Assembly: GCF_012272815.1 (NCBI RefSeq)
Contig: NZ_JAAWWL010000002.1
Span: forward strand, 216,280-280,279
Source: Croceivirga thetidis
GTDB taxonomy: Bacteria; Bacteroidota; Bacteroidia; Flavobacteriales; Flavobacteriaceae
DNA: 64,000 bases
Direction of reading: 5' to 3'
The translations under genes were made by a program, and so were the position numbers. The notes under the pieces were generated by a model. It was not told the DNA's origin, did no database searches, and saw nothing but the letters and a program-made list of their open reading frames with translations. Positions 1 to 8,702 of the stretch are shown here, piece after piece. Numbering within the stretch: the stretch's first letter is position 1; each line of letters begins with the position of its first letter.

Positions 1-458
1 ACCTTGATTTGGTGTCGGAGTTCGGCCACCAATCGGGTGGTATGGTGAGCTATGCGGCCACGGTTACCGACGGGGTACTGGATATCGGGTTCCTCCATGT
101 TGTGGAGAACCCCTTGGTCAACGCGATAGAGGTTATGCAAAGTACTGATACTGATGTGAGCTTGGTTATTTCTACAAATGATAATTTTTCAAAAAAGGAA
201 ACCGACTTAATCGTATATCCTAGTCCGATTAGCAGTGGCCAATCTCTAAATATCATTTTACCTCATTATTTGACTGGCGAAAACAATGTTTCGTTATCAT
301 TATTTCAATCAAATGGTAAAAAAGTCTTTGTTAAAGAATATTCAAGACCAAATAGCCAATTGGCCATACCATTATATAATTTGAATTCAGGAGTGTATCT
401 CTTGCAAATAAGCAACGGTAATGATTTCAATAAGGTTCATCGAATTTTGGTAAAATAG
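1..458 (+). CDS. C-terminal part of a secreted malectin-like protein with T9SS sorting domain (5' end outside window)
   Basis: The reading frame is open from the left edge of the window, so the true start lies upstream. The first ~45 visible residues contain FLHVVENPLVNAIEVM, which resembles the last strand of malectin-type carbohydrate-binding domains. The final ~80 residues (VYPSPISSGQSLNI, then SGVYLLQISNG, ending HRILVK) look like a type A C-terminal sorting domain of the type IX secretion system, so the protein is probably exported and anchored at the cell surface. The malectin-like part is much richer in GC than the sorting domain. The catalytic or main domain of this protein is not visible. 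The T9SS call is fairly sure, the malectin call moderate. Confidence 0.7.
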   Translation, partial: LDLVSEFGHQSGGMVSYAATVTDGVLDIGFLHVVENPLVNAIEVMQSTDTDVSLVISTNDNFSKKETDLIVYPSPISSGQSLNIILPHYLTGENNVSLSLFQSNGKKVFVKEYSRPNSQLAIPLYNLNSGVYLLQISNGNDFNKVHRILVK

Positions 459-657
459 CCCTTATACTGGTTGAATTTTCTTTTTTTCGCATCACTTTGA
501 AAAATGTTAAGAAATCTTCTCACATTATGTTGTTACCATACAATAAATAGTGACTCTTTGGGTTCTGTTATGGAAATAATTAAAGTGGTACACACCACCA
601 AAAGACTTCGAACTTTTTTGTCTTAAGTAATTTAGATATTTGCCAAAATTTAATTTA

Positions 658-2055
658 ATGCGTAGCGTAAAAAATATTTGTTGTATTGGTGCAGGTTATG
701 TTGGAGGGCCTACTATGGCGGTAATTGCACATGAATGTCCTGAAATTAATGTAACCGTTGTAGATATAAACCCTGAAAGGATTGCACAATGGAATGGTGA
801 CAATCTTGATGAGTTACCTATTTATGAGCCGGGTTTAAAAGAAATTGTGGCAAAATGTAGAGATAAAAATTTATTCTTTTCAACTGATGTTGAGGGTGCT
901 ATTGACAAATCAGAGGTAGTTTTTATCTCTGTAAATACACCTACCAAAACTTATGGTAAAGGCAAGGGTAAGGCGGCCGATTTGAAATATATTGAGCTTT
1001 GTGCAAGAACAATTGCTAAAGTTGCCAAATCCGATAAGATTATAATCGAGAAATCTACCCTTCCGGTACGAACTGCAGAAGCACTTAAAAGTATATTGAG
1101 TAATACGGGTAGTGGGGTAAATTTTGAAATTCTTTCAAACCCAGAATTTCTTGCAGAGGGCACGGCCGTGAACGATTTGATGAACCCTGACCGTGTTTTG
1201 ATAGGCGGTGATAATACACCATCAGGTATTGAGGCAAAAGAAGTGCTAAGTAAAATTTATGAACACTGGGTACCTGAAGAGAGAATATTAAAGACCAATG
1301 TGTGGTCTTCTGAACTATCAAAACTTGTAGCCAATGCTTTCTTGGCACAAAGAGTTTCTTCAATTAATTCAATTTCTGCCCTTTGTGAGAAAACAGACGC
1401 GAATATTGATGAAGTCTCTAAGGCTATCGGACTTGATAGTAGAATAGGACCAAAATTTCTAAAAGCATCAGTTGGTTTTGGAGGTTCTTGTTTTCAAAAA
1501 GACATTCTTAACCTTGTTTACATTGCACGATCATTAGGCTTAACAGAAGTTGCGGACTATTGGGAGCAAGTAATCATTATGAATGATTATCAAAAGTCTC
1601 GATTCGTAGATAAAATCATAACCTCTCAATACAATACCATAAATGGTAAGCGTATAGTGATTTATGGTTGGGCATTTAAAAAGGATACCAACGACACTCG
1701 GGAATCCGCTGCAATCTATGTAGTTGACGCACTTCTTGAAGAGAATGCTGAAATAATCGTTTATGATCCTAAAGTTTCAGAAGAAAGAATCTTTGCAGAC
1801 TTGGATTATTTAGGTACAAGGGACAGTTCTGAGAACAGGAAACGTGTGACCGTAGCAAATGACCCCATGGAAATTACTAAAAACGCACATGCCATAGCGA
1901 TTTTGACAGAATGGGACGAATTCAAGTCATATGATTGGAAAACCATTTACGAGAACATGATGAAACCTGCCTTTGTATTTGATGGTAGAAGATTGATGAC
2001 CAATAGTAATTTAAGGCAAATAGGTTTCGAATATTATAATTTAGGAGAGGTTTAG
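658..2055 (+). CDS. ugd: UDP-glucose 6-dehydrogenase
   Basis: Oxidises UDP-glucose to UDP-glucuronate with two NAD+ in the cytoplasm, supplying a uronic acid for surface polysaccharides. The N-terminal Rossmann motif GAGYVG is at residues 11-16, and the catalytic cysteine sits in FGGSCFQKD (Cys278). About 465 residues with the three UDPGDH domains resembles the longer, eukaryote-like subgroup. The frame is also open from a TTG at 640, but the ATG at 658 places the Rossmann strand at the usual distance from the N-terminus. It stands alone on the plus strand, convergent with the locus 1 operon. It could serve either polysaccharide locus, in particular the PssD/PssE glucuronosyltransferase-like pair of locus 2. 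Confidence 0.93.
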   Translation: MRSVKNICCIGAGYVGGPTMAVIAHECPEINVTVVDINPERIAQWNGDNLDELPIYEPGLKEIVAKCRDKNLFFSTDVEGAIDKSEVVFISVNTPTKTYGKGKGKAADLKYIELCARTIAKVAKSDKIIIEKSTLPVRTAEALKSILSNTGSGVNFEILSNPEFLAEGTAVNDLMNPDRVLIGGDNTPSGIEAKEVLSKIYEHWVPEERILKTNVWSSELSKLVANAFLAQRVSSINSISALCEKTDANIDEVSKAIGLDSRIGPKFLKASVGFGGSCFQKDILNLVYIARSLGLTEVADYWEQVIIMNDYQKSRFVDKIITSQYNTINGKRIVIYGWAFKKDTNDTRESAAIYVVDALLEENAEIIVYDPKVSEERIFADLDYLGTRDSSENRKRVTVANDPMEITKNAHAIAILTEWDEFKSYDWKTIYENMMKPAFVFDGRRLMTNSNLRQIGFEYYNLGEV

Positions 2056-2114
2056 ATTCGCGATTTTAAATAATAACTTCGAATCCATTGATGAAATTTA
2101 GAAGATTGATTTTG

Positions 2115-2705
2115 TTACCTTAGAATTTTCCCAAAGGTTGAAAGAATCACACCTATATCCTTAAGTAAGTTTCTATTTTCCAGGTATTCAAGGTTTCTTT
2201 TTATTTTGTCTGGCATCAAAACCTCTTTGTAATATTTTTCTGGGTTTTCGATACCTTCCAATAACTCATTTTCATTGGAGTAGACCACCGAAGAAACATC
2301 AGTTATACCTGGGCGAAAATTTAAGACCTTAGCTTGTTCACTCGTATATAAATCAACATATTTTCTAACCTCTGGTCTCGGCCCTACCAAACTCATATCA
2401 CCCTTAACCACATTTAATAATTGAGGTAACTCATCTATCTTGAACTTTCTTAAGTAATACCCAATTTTGGTAATTCTGCTGTCTCTAGAGCTCGTAGTAA
2501 TTAAGCCCTCTTTATCAGCATTAGGTCTCATAGTTCTAAACTTAATTAACTTAAAGTCTCTGTTGAATCTACCAACCCTAGATTGGAGGTAGAAAATTGG
2601 TCCCTTTGAATCCAATTTTATGAGGACACCTACAATTGCAAATAAAGGGACGAGAATGAGAAATCCCAAGAGCGAACTAAAAAAGTCAAAACCTCTTTTA
2701 AACAT
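2115..2705 (-). CDS. Small phosphoglycosyl transferase initiating repeat-unit synthesis (PglC/WcfS type)
   Basis: Transfers a sugar-1-phosphate from a UDP-sugar to undecaprenyl phosphate, the first membrane step of repeat-unit assembly. At 196 residues it is the minimal monotopic form: one N-terminal hydrophobic re-entrant helix (about residues 8-30), the KFRTM motif near 56-60, the catalytic Asp91-Glu92 in KIDELPQ, and SLVGPRPE near 105-112. It is the last gene of the 12-gene minus-strand operon and overlaps the preceding aminotransferase gene by 8 bases, so the two are probably translationally coupled. That pairing resembles WcfR-WcfS of Bacteroides fragilis polysaccharide A, which suggests the 4-amino sugar made next door as substrate. 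The substrate is inferred. Confidence 0.9.
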   Translation of the reverse strand: MFKRGFDFFSSLLGFLILVPLFAIVGVLIKLDSKGPIFYLQSRVGRFNRDFKLIKFRTMRPNADKEGLITTSSRDSRITKIGYYLRKFKIDELPQLLNVVKGDMSLVGPRPEVRKYVDLYTSEQAKVLNFRPGITDVSSVVYSNENELLEGIENPEKYYKEVLMPDKIKRNLEYLENRNLLKDIGVILSTFGKILR

Positions 2706-3915
2706 TACTTGCCAAAGCTGCGTTATGTGCTTCCTTAACTACATTGCAAACAGTATCTATTTGTTCATCAGTTAATTGCGGGTAAATAGGAAGGCTGATT
2801 TCGTTTTTAAAATTGTTATATGCATTTGGGTGATTGTCAATATCATATCCCAATCCTTTGAAAAATGTAAGTAGTGGCATTGGAATAAAGTGAACATTCA
2901 GAGCAACGCCATTATTAGCTGCATCAGTAATTACGGCATCACGTTGCTCCTCCCCAAAATCAGCAATTCGTAGTGAGAAAATATGATAAGAAGACTCTCT
3001 TGTTTCGTCTTTATGTGGCGGGATTATTGCCCATTCGAATTTCGAAAAGAAATCTACATATCTATTGAAAACATATTTTCTTTTCTCCAAAAGTTCATCA
3101 TAAATACGCATTTGACCTAAACCTAGTGCAGCGTTTATATCGGGCATGTTAATTTTAAGTCCTAAGCCAACGATATCATATCTCCAGCCACCAGCTTTGG
3201 ATTTACTAAGCGCATCTTTCGTCTGACAGTTTAAGGACATCCTTCTCATTTCTGCATATAAATCTTCATTATTGAAGGGCTCAGGCATATTTATTACAAT
3301 CGCACCACCTTCAGCTGTAGTAACATTTTTAACTGCATGTAATGAGAAAATCGTTATGTCGGCTGTTTTACCAATACGATTTTCTTTATAGGTTGCACCT
3401 AGGGAGTGCGCTGCATCTGAAATTAGAAGAATTCTGTTTAAAGTCCTTTGAACTTCGGACGAAGGGTTGAACTTCCCTTTAATTTCTTCTTTTCTGACCA
3501 ATGCATTCAGTGCATCATAATCACACGGGAAACCAGCAAAATCTACTGGCATGATTGCCTTTGTTCTTGGTGTAATCGCTTGCTCAACCGCTTTGACTGA
3601 TATATTAAAATCAGTTCCGACATCTACCATTACAGGTTTTGCGCCAGCATGAATCACAGCTAAAGCTGTTGCGCTGTACGTATAACTTGGTATGATAACT
3701 TCATCACCTTCCTCAACTCCCAACCATTTCAGAATCATTATGGCTCCAGAGGTCCAAGAATTAATACAAAGTACGTTTGGTACACTTACAAATTTTGAAA
3801 TTTCTTGTTCTAGAAGCTTGACTTTTGGACCAGTGGTTATCCAACCCGATTCTAATGAATCAACTACTTCATCGATAATATCTTGGTTTATAAATGGAGG
3901 TGAAAAAGGTATCAT
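2698..3915 (-). CDS. DegT/DnrJ/EryC1/StrS sugar aminotransferase (WcfR/PglE-like)
   Basis: PLP-dependent transfer of an amino group to a 4-keto sugar nucleotide. Family signatures: GWITTGP near residue 25, the PLP-contacting Asp167 in SDAAHS, and the Schiff-base Lys196 in SLHAVKN. Length (405) is normal for the family. The likely substrate is the UDP-4-keto-2-acetamido-2,4,6-trideoxyhexose made by the PglF/WbpM-type dehydratase at 17691-19622, giving a 4-amino sugar for the adjacent phosphoglycosyl transferase. It sits 45 bases downstream of a GT4 gene and overlaps the next gene by 8 bases. The enzyme class is near certain; the sugar stereochemistry (gluco or galacto) cannot be read from the sequence. 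Confidence 0.9.
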   Translation of the reverse strand: MIPFSPPFINQDIIDEVVDSLESGWITTGPKVKLLEQEISKFVSVPNVLCINSWTSGAIMILKWLGVEEGDEVIIPSYTYSATALAVIHAGAKPVMVDVGTDFNISVKAVEQAITPRTKAIMPVDFAGFPCDYDALNALVRKEEIKGKFNPSSEVQRTLNRILLISDAAHSLGATYKENRIGKTADITIFSLHAVKNVTTAEGGAIVINMPEPFNNEDLYAEMRRMSLNCQTKDALSKSKAGGWRYDIVGLGLKINMPDINAALGLGQMRIYDELLEKRKYVFNRYVDFFSKFEWAIIPPHKDETRESSYHIFSLRIADFGEEQRDAVITDAANNGVALNVHFIPMPLLTFFKGLGYDIDNHPNAYNNFKNEISLPIYPQLTDEQIDTVCNVVKEAHNAALASNV

Positions 3916-3960
3916 TTTGTTTTTTATTTGAAGTTATGGTAGATTTCTTTTCAATATGTC

Positions 3961-5139
3961 TTATTGAGTTAAAATCTCAGTAATATTTTTAAGGTTCGCT
4001 TTTCTTGAAAGGTTTTGTTGGGCATAACTGTATCCGTTTTTGCCCATTTTTATTAATTCATTCAATTCAATTTTTAATATTTTTTCCATTTCATTTCTAA
4101 GCGCTAACTCATCTTCTGGTGGTACAACAAATCCGCAGTTGGCTTCATAAATACTATTCGCCGTATCACAATCTTCATCTATTGAGGCAAGAACTGGTTT
4201 TTTGGAAAACAAATAGGCTATAAATTTTGAAGGTGTAGCGGTTTTTCCAACACCTTTTTTTAAGCTAAGTAATAAAACATTTGCCTGAGCCTGAATTTCT
4301 GGAATTTGTTCGTAAGGGGCATCCCAGAATTCGATTTTATTATTATTCTGTGCCAACTTCATACAAGCCTCTTTATCGGAACCACTGCCAGCTATTATCA
4401 ACCTGCAGTCATTTTTTGTACCTAAATCTCCGAAAGCCTTAATCAATAAATCTACCCCCGCACTACTACTAACACTACCAGCATACATGAAAGTAAAATC
4501 TCTAGTTCCTTCCGAATTTGAAATGGATTTACTTAAAAAGTCATCGTCTTGCCAATTTCGTACAACGGAAACATGTTGTTGTGATAAAGGTCTGGTTGAT
4601 ACCAAATAATCTTTCATGCCATTTGATATTGCGATAACTCTAGAAGAGTTTTTCATCACATAATTTTCAAATGGCATAATAGTTTTTGAAATTACCTTTC
4701 CAACAATTTTAGAAGCCTTTTTAATATAAGATTCAGGATAAACATCTTGAACATGCATAATTACCGGAATCGAAAATTTCTTTGCTGTTTTAACTGTCAA
4801 ATATTGAGCAAAAATAGGCCAAGTATTGGCATAGATTTTTTCAATTTTAGCACTGTTTTCTTCTATAAATCTTTTCGAGGCCAAACCGAAACTTATACTT
4901 TCCCTAAGTCTGCCGATAAAACTTGATTTTGGGTGTATATACGAATCAGCTTGGTAATGGTCTACACCTTTGAATTCTATTTTTTGTTCTTCAAAATGGC
5001 GACCGAACGGTCTACTGGGCTTAGGTGAAAGTACGGTTACTTCATTTCCTAAGTCTACCAGTTTATTGGCAATATCTCTGGATAAGTTTGCCGAAACAAT
5101 TTGTTCTGGAGGAAAAACGCACGTAATAATTAATATCAT
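3961..5139 (-). CDS. Family 4 glycosyltransferase, possible L-FucNAc transferase (WbuB-like)
   Basis: GT-B fold retaining glycosyltransferase of about 392 residues. The N-terminal half holds ITCVFPPE and the VQDVYPES motif typical of WbuB-like enzymes; the C-terminal GT1/GT4 domain shows FMYAGSVSSSAGVDLLIKAF and a late TPSKFIAYLFSKKPVLAS stretch in the sugar-nucleotide site. In E. coli O26-type clusters WbuB follows the UDP-L-FucNAc genes fnlABC, and here the gene lies just past capG and a formyltransferase-like gene. FucNAc transfer is therefore a reasonable inference, not shown by the sequence. The first four bases overlap the end of the upstream gene (ATGA type), indicating operon coupling. 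Confidence 0.85.
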   Translation of the reverse strand: MILIITCVFPPEQIVSANLSRDIANKLVDLGNEVTVLSPKPSRPFGRHFEEQKIEFKGVDHYQADSYIHPKSSFIGRLRESISFGLASKRFIEENSAKIEKIYANTWPIFAQYLTVKTAKKFSIPVIMHVQDVYPESYIKKASKIVGKVISKTIMPFENYVMKNSSRVIAISNGMKDYLVSTRPLSQQHVSVVRNWQDDDFLSKSISNSEGTRDFTFMYAGSVSSSAGVDLLIKAFGDLGTKNDCRLIIAGSGSDKEACMKLAQNNNKIEFWDAPYEQIPEIQAQANVLLLSLKKGVGKTATPSKFIAYLFSKKPVLASIDEDCDTANSIYEANCGFVVPPEDELALRNEMEKILKIELNELIKMGKNGYSYAQQNLSRKANLKNITEILTQ

Positions 5140-5939
5140 AGTTGATTTTTGGTGCGGATTAAAAAAGACAAATCCGAAAGTTTAAAATAACTTCTCCCTG
5201 TGCGTCTCATGATTCGATGCAATTCCTTATTAGGCCAAGAATTGTATGATTCCATTATTTCAGGAGTATCAGTACTTTCTACGTTGTTTTCACTAAGGTT
5301 TTGAAAGCTTTTGCTTTTAATGAGTTCTGGAATAACCTGGGAGGCACGGAGCAATACCTCGCAATAGGTTCTAAATAGGCTCCATTTCTTATTTATGATT
5401 ATTTTTTCTTTCTTGATTATAGGGCCAGTATCGATACCCCCATCCATCATATAAAAGGAAATAAATATTTCTTCATCGCCTCTGCAAAAGGCCCATACAA
5501 CGGGTGATATTCCTTTATCTTTCGGTAAATCGGCGGCATGAACATTCATGATTCCAAATTTCAAAGAGTTAATGAAATCGGTTGGTATTATCATGTCAAA
5601 ATTAGCTGCCAAAGCTAAATCCGGCTTTGATTTAGAAATACCAAGAATGTCTTTTTTAGTAGAAACAAATTCCACAGGTATCCCGTTTTTTTTTGCAAAA
5701 TTTTTGATTGAAATATTCCTGAAGAAAATAGAGATTACCTGAACAAAAGACCGATAAATAAAGTATTGTAGACTAGTCTTCGCGTAAATTTTCTTTATTT
5801 TCTTTGAATCTTGATTAAAATTTGAAATAAATATTCTATCGATGTCAAGTGTTTTCAAAACCTGTGACATTGATAAAAAGGTGAATAAATTATCACCTGC
5901 AAATATTGAAATACTAAAATCTGTTTTAACCTTATTCAT
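5136..5939 (-). CDS. Formyltransferase-fold enzyme, probable sugar-nucleotide N-formyltransferase
   Basis: The segment around residues 100-185 carries the 10-formyl-THF-dependent formyltransferase triad: Asn132 and His134 in MNVHAADLP, and Asp170 in GGIDTGPII. It also has the conserved SPVVWAF loop found in methionyl-tRNA and sugar formyltransferases. The true fmt gene is elsewhere (58517-59479), so this copy, inside a polysaccharide operon, most likely formylates an amino sugar as WbkC or VioF do. The N-terminal ~85 residues (with an aromatic-rich stretch near 55-75) do not match the usual start of the fold, and the protein lacks an obvious C-terminal OB domain. No acetyltransferase of the PglD type is present in the window, so formylation may replace acetylation. 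Confidence 0.75.
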   Translation of the reverse strand: MNKVKTDFSISIFAGDNLFTFLSMSQVLKTLDIDRIFISNFNQDSKKIKKIYAKTSLQYFIYRSFVQVISIFFRNISIKNFAKKNGIPVEFVSTKKDILGISKSKPDLALAANFDMIIPTDFINSLKFGIMNVHAADLPKDKGISPVVWAFCRGDEEIFISFYMMDGGIDTGPIIKKEKIIINKKWSLFRTYCEVLLRASQVIPELIKSKSFQNLSENNVESTDTPEIMESYNSWPNKELHRIMRRTGRSYFKLSDLSFLIRTKNQL

Positions 5940-5966
5940 TGAAATCAGTTAAATAATGGAAGCAAC

Positions 5967-7103
5967 TTAATATTTTGACCAAACAACGCGATTGACATAG
6001 TCCGTGTAAGAAATAATGATACGGACTACCTTCTCACTTACGTTAGGCATACTGTAATCGGCCACTTCCCTAAAATTTCTTTTAGGGTTCAATTCTTGAA
6101 AATTTAATGCTTCCAAGCCTTGCATAATCCTCTCAGGATTTAAACCCACCATCATTACGGATGCTTCTTCCATAGCTTCTGGCCTTTCATGTGCTTCCCT
6201 AATATTCAAGGCTCTAAAATTTAATATTGAAGATTCTTCTGAAATGGTACCGCTATCAGATAAAACAGCGAAAGAGTTAATTTGAAGGGCGTTATAATCT
6301 GAAAAACCCAAAGGTTTTAAAAACTGAATGTTTTGATGGGTTTCCATTTTTTTAGAATCCAACATATTTCGTGTTCTAGGGTGAGTCGAAACGATTACAG
6401 GATAATCGTATTTCTCGGCAATTTGGTTTAATGACGTTATTAGGCCAGTAAAATTTTTAGGGTTATTAATATTCTCCTCACGATGCGAGGATACCACAAA
6501 ATATTTGCCTTTTTCCAAATTTAAATCTTGAAGAACTGATGAAGCCTGAATTTTGGATTCAAATTTATTCAGCACTTCATACATGGGACTCCCAGTTTTT
6601 ATTACCCTGTCAGGTGAAAGTCCTTCCCTAAGTAGATATTCTCTTGCAATATCACTGTATGTTAGATTGATATCTGCTACGTGGTCGACAATTTTTCTAT
6701 TTGTTTCTTCAGGAACCCTTTGGTCGAAACAACGATTACCCGCTTCCATATGAAAAACTGGAATCTTTCTTTTCTTTGCAGGAATGGCGCATAAGCATGA
6801 GTTTGTATCGCCTAAGACCAAAAATGCATCAGGATTTATTTCTTCGAGTAATGGATCGATTTTGATTAAGATATTTCCAACGGTCTCAGTTGCATTCTTA
6901 CCCGCTGCACCTAGGAAAAAATCTGGCTTACGAATTCCGAAATCTTCAAAGAAAATTTCGTTTAGCTCATAATCATAATTTTGCCCAGTATGAACTAAGG
7001 TGTGATCTATAGCTGTATTGGCATCCAATGCCTGTAATACACAGGCTAATCTTATAATTTCTGGTCTTGTGCCTACAACGGTTAAAACTTTTAACTTTTT
7101 CAA
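5967..7103 (-). CDS. capG: UDP-GlcNAc 2-epimerase family enzyme, UDP-L-FucNAc synthesis (CapG/FnlC/WbjD)
   Basis: Third step of UDP-N-acetyl-L-fucosamine synthesis: C2 epimerisation of the UDP-6-deoxy-L-talose product. The 378-residue protein has VGTRPEIIRL at the N-terminus, the HTGQNYDYELNEIFF loop, FHMEAGNRCFDQRVPEE, and the late SDSGTISEESS segment, all typical of the WecB/CapG family. The capE-(cupin)-capF-capG order argues for CapG rather than WecB. The start is a TTG at 7101-7103; there is no ATG between it and an upstream in-frame stop. It follows capF by 18 bases in the same operon. Confidence 0.9.
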   Translation of the reverse strand: MKKLKVLTVVGTRPEIIRLACVLQALDANTAIDHTLVHTGQNYDYELNEIFFEDFGIRKPDFFLGAAGKNATETVGNILIKIDPLLEEINPDAFLVLGDTNSCLCAIPAKKRKIPVFHMEAGNRCFDQRVPEETNRKIVDHVADINLTYSDIAREYLLREGLSPDRVIKTGSPMYEVLNKFESKIQASSVLQDLNLEKGKYFVVSSHREENINNPKNFTGLITSLNQIAEKYDYPVIVSTHPRTRNMLDSKKMETHQNIQFLKPLGFSDYNALQINSFAVLSDSGTISEESSILNFRALNIREAHERPEAMEEASVMMVGLNPERIMQGLEALNFQELNPKRNFREVADYSMPNVSEKVVRIIISYTDYVNRVVWSKY

Positions 7104-7121
7104 GATATGGTTCTTTAGGTT

Positions 7122-8267
7122 TTATTCAACGTTTTCAAAATAAGTATCAGCATCTTCTGGATCAAAGGGTTCGTTTATCCAAAAGAGGGTAATTAACTCC
7201 TCATCTCCGATATTAATTATGTTATGTGTATACCAGATTGGCATATCGACGTAGGCCGGTTCATCACCTGATATATCGTAATTGATAACTTCAGAAGTGC
7301 CTATTTTTCGGAGTTGAATTCTTGCTTTTCCCTTAATTACTGCGAATCTTTCCGCTTTTCTAGTGTGAAAATGATTGCCCCGGGTTATACCAGGCACCGT
7401 AGTAGAAAAAGAAAATTGACCAGAAGTTTGGGTCCTGGCAATTTCGACAAAACTCCCTCTAGGGTCGGTATGTTTGGTATATTTTACTGGGTAATGATCA
7501 TAAGGAATGTAACATCTAAAAGTGTTGAAGAGTGATTTTTCAAAATGGCTTTCGAGATTGGGGAATATTCCATTGCCCATGTAATCCTTTTTAAACTTTT
7601 TGAGCAATGCCAATATTTCAGAAACTTTTACAAAATGATTAGGTGCTATTTCGTATTCGAAGGCATTAACACCTATTTCCTTTAACTTTTCCGCTTTATT
7701 AAAAATTGTATCAATAAATATCTTGACCAAATCATTAATATAAATTAGGCCTACTTCACCATCATTTAATATGGTTGGTTGTTCATCATTGGCAACCTTG
7801 TGACAAAAAGTGGCAACAACAGAATTATAGTTTGGTTTACCAAATGGCCCAAATACATTCGGAATTGTGAGTGAAGAAAACTTTCCTGTTGATGACGATG
7901 CCCATTTTATAAAATCTTCTTTTCCTTTTTTCTTTGATTGACCATATAAGTTATCTTTTTTCTCTTGCGAAGATGAGGAAAAGATAATATGGGGGCTTGA
8001 ATCAGTTTTCTCGCAAGCCTTAATCAATTTGGTTACTAATTCCACATTAGTATCATAAATTACTTGCGGGTCATCGTGTCGATTCATAGCAGCCAGATGA
8101 ACGATTGTATCACAATCTGAAACAAATTCTTCTAACTTGCTTGAGTTTTCAAAATAGCTACGATTAAAAGGGATTAATTCAACATCATCCCTTAAAGATA
8201 AAGTCGTGAATAAGTGATTTCCAACAAAACCTGCTTGACCAGTAATTCCAATTTTAAGGTTACCCAT
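7122..8267 (-). CDS. capF: Bifunctional SDR-cupin reductase of UDP-L-FucNAc synthesis (CapF/FnlB/WbjC)
   Basis: Second enzyme of the UDP-L-FucNAc route. The N-terminal short-chain dehydrogenase domain has GITGQAGFVGNHL near residues 7-19, and the C-terminal ~115 residues form a metal-binding cupin (RGNHFHTRKAERFAVIKG). This two-domain layout is diagnostic of CapF: the cupin epimerises C3 and the SDR domain reduces C4. The SDR active-site Tyr-Lys is seen as YGQSKKKGKEDF. Length (381) matches the family (~370). Four bases separate it from the preceding cupin gene. Confident call. Confidence 0.93.
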   Translation of the reverse strand: MGNLKIGITGQAGFVGNHLFTTLSLRDDVELIPFNRSYFENSSKLEEFVSDCDTIVHLAAMNRHDDPQVIYDTNVELVTKLIKACEKTDSSPHIIFSSSSQEKKDNLYGQSKKKGKEDFIKWASSSTGKFSSLTIPNVFGPFGKPNYNSVVATFCHKVANDEQPTILNDGEVGLIYINDLVKIFIDTIFNKAEKLKEIGVNAFEYEIAPNHFVKVSEILALLKKFKKDYMGNGIFPNLESHFEKSLFNTFRCYIPYDHYPVKYTKHTDPRGSFVEIARTQTSGQFSFSTTVPGITRGNHFHTRKAERFAVIKGKARIQLRKIGTSEVINYDISGDEPAYVDMPIWYTHNIINIGDEELITLFWINEPFDPEDADTYFENVE

Positions 8268-8270
8268 TTT

Positions 8271-8702
8271 TTACCATTTTGCTTCCCACATTTCTACAGG
8301 AAATCTAAAATCATCATTTTTTGATTCCTCGATTCCGAAATTTGAAAATACCTGTAATCTCGAATTTAACGTATTGGCTTTTATGCCAGTTGCGAAACCT
8401 CCGGGTATTTCAAGAATTGATATTCCACTGTCTTTGAGTTCAATTTTTTGTGGAATTAAATTTTTTGAGGGGGACTGAAAGTCATTTATTTCCACCACAT
8501 TTATTGTGAATGAACCTGCAGTACAATGGAACCATTTTTTTTCGATTTGGTGTCCTGTCCAAGCCCTAATTGTATGAGTATCTCCAGGAAAAATCTCATA
8601 AAATCTTACGATTTCATCCATTTTGAAATGGTTAAAAAAACGTAGCGTGCCCCTTTCATCTTCAAATTTATCACCTTTGATAATTGAAGGTTTGATAATC
8701 AT
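8271..8702 (-). CDS. Stand-alone cupin, sugar epimerase-like protein between capE and capF
   Basis: A 143-residue single-domain protein of the RmlC-like/WxcM-C-terminal cupin type: EDERGTLRFFNHFKMDEIVRFYEIFPGD, then HTIRAWTGHQIEKKWFHC and IPGGFATGI. It contains His residues in the cupin core but not the full His-Lys-Tyr arrangement of true RmlC that I can verify by eye. Its 3' neighbour capF already carries a cupin epimerase domain. An extra 3- or 3,5-epimerase role or a ketoisomerase role in the same pathway is possible. The ATG overlaps the end of capE by four bases, so it is certainly co-translated with it. Function inferred from context only. Confidence 0.75.
   Translation of the reverse strand: MIIKPSIIKGDKFEDERGTLRFFNHFKMDEIVRFYEIFPGDTHTIRAWTGHQIEKKWFHCTAGSFTINVVEINDFQSPSKNLIPQKIELKDSGISILEIPGGFATGIKANTLNSRLQVFSNFGIEESKNDDFRFPVEMWEAKW

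Noticed and set aside
585-598. GTGGT/ACCAC hairpin before ugd
   Set aside because: Five-base stem with no T-tract directly after; could be chance.
951-1363. Antisense open frames over ugd
   Set aside because: Shadows of the real gene on the other strand; no protein features.
2055-2085. GATTCG...CGAATC inverted repeat between ugd and the locus 1 operon end
   Set aside because: Six-base arms with a long loop and no T-run; not a convincing terminator.
5136-5939. Second methionyl-tRNA formyltransferase
   Set aside because: Lacks the Fmt N-terminal MGTPxFA motif and the C-terminal OB domain; a full fmt is present at 58517-59479.
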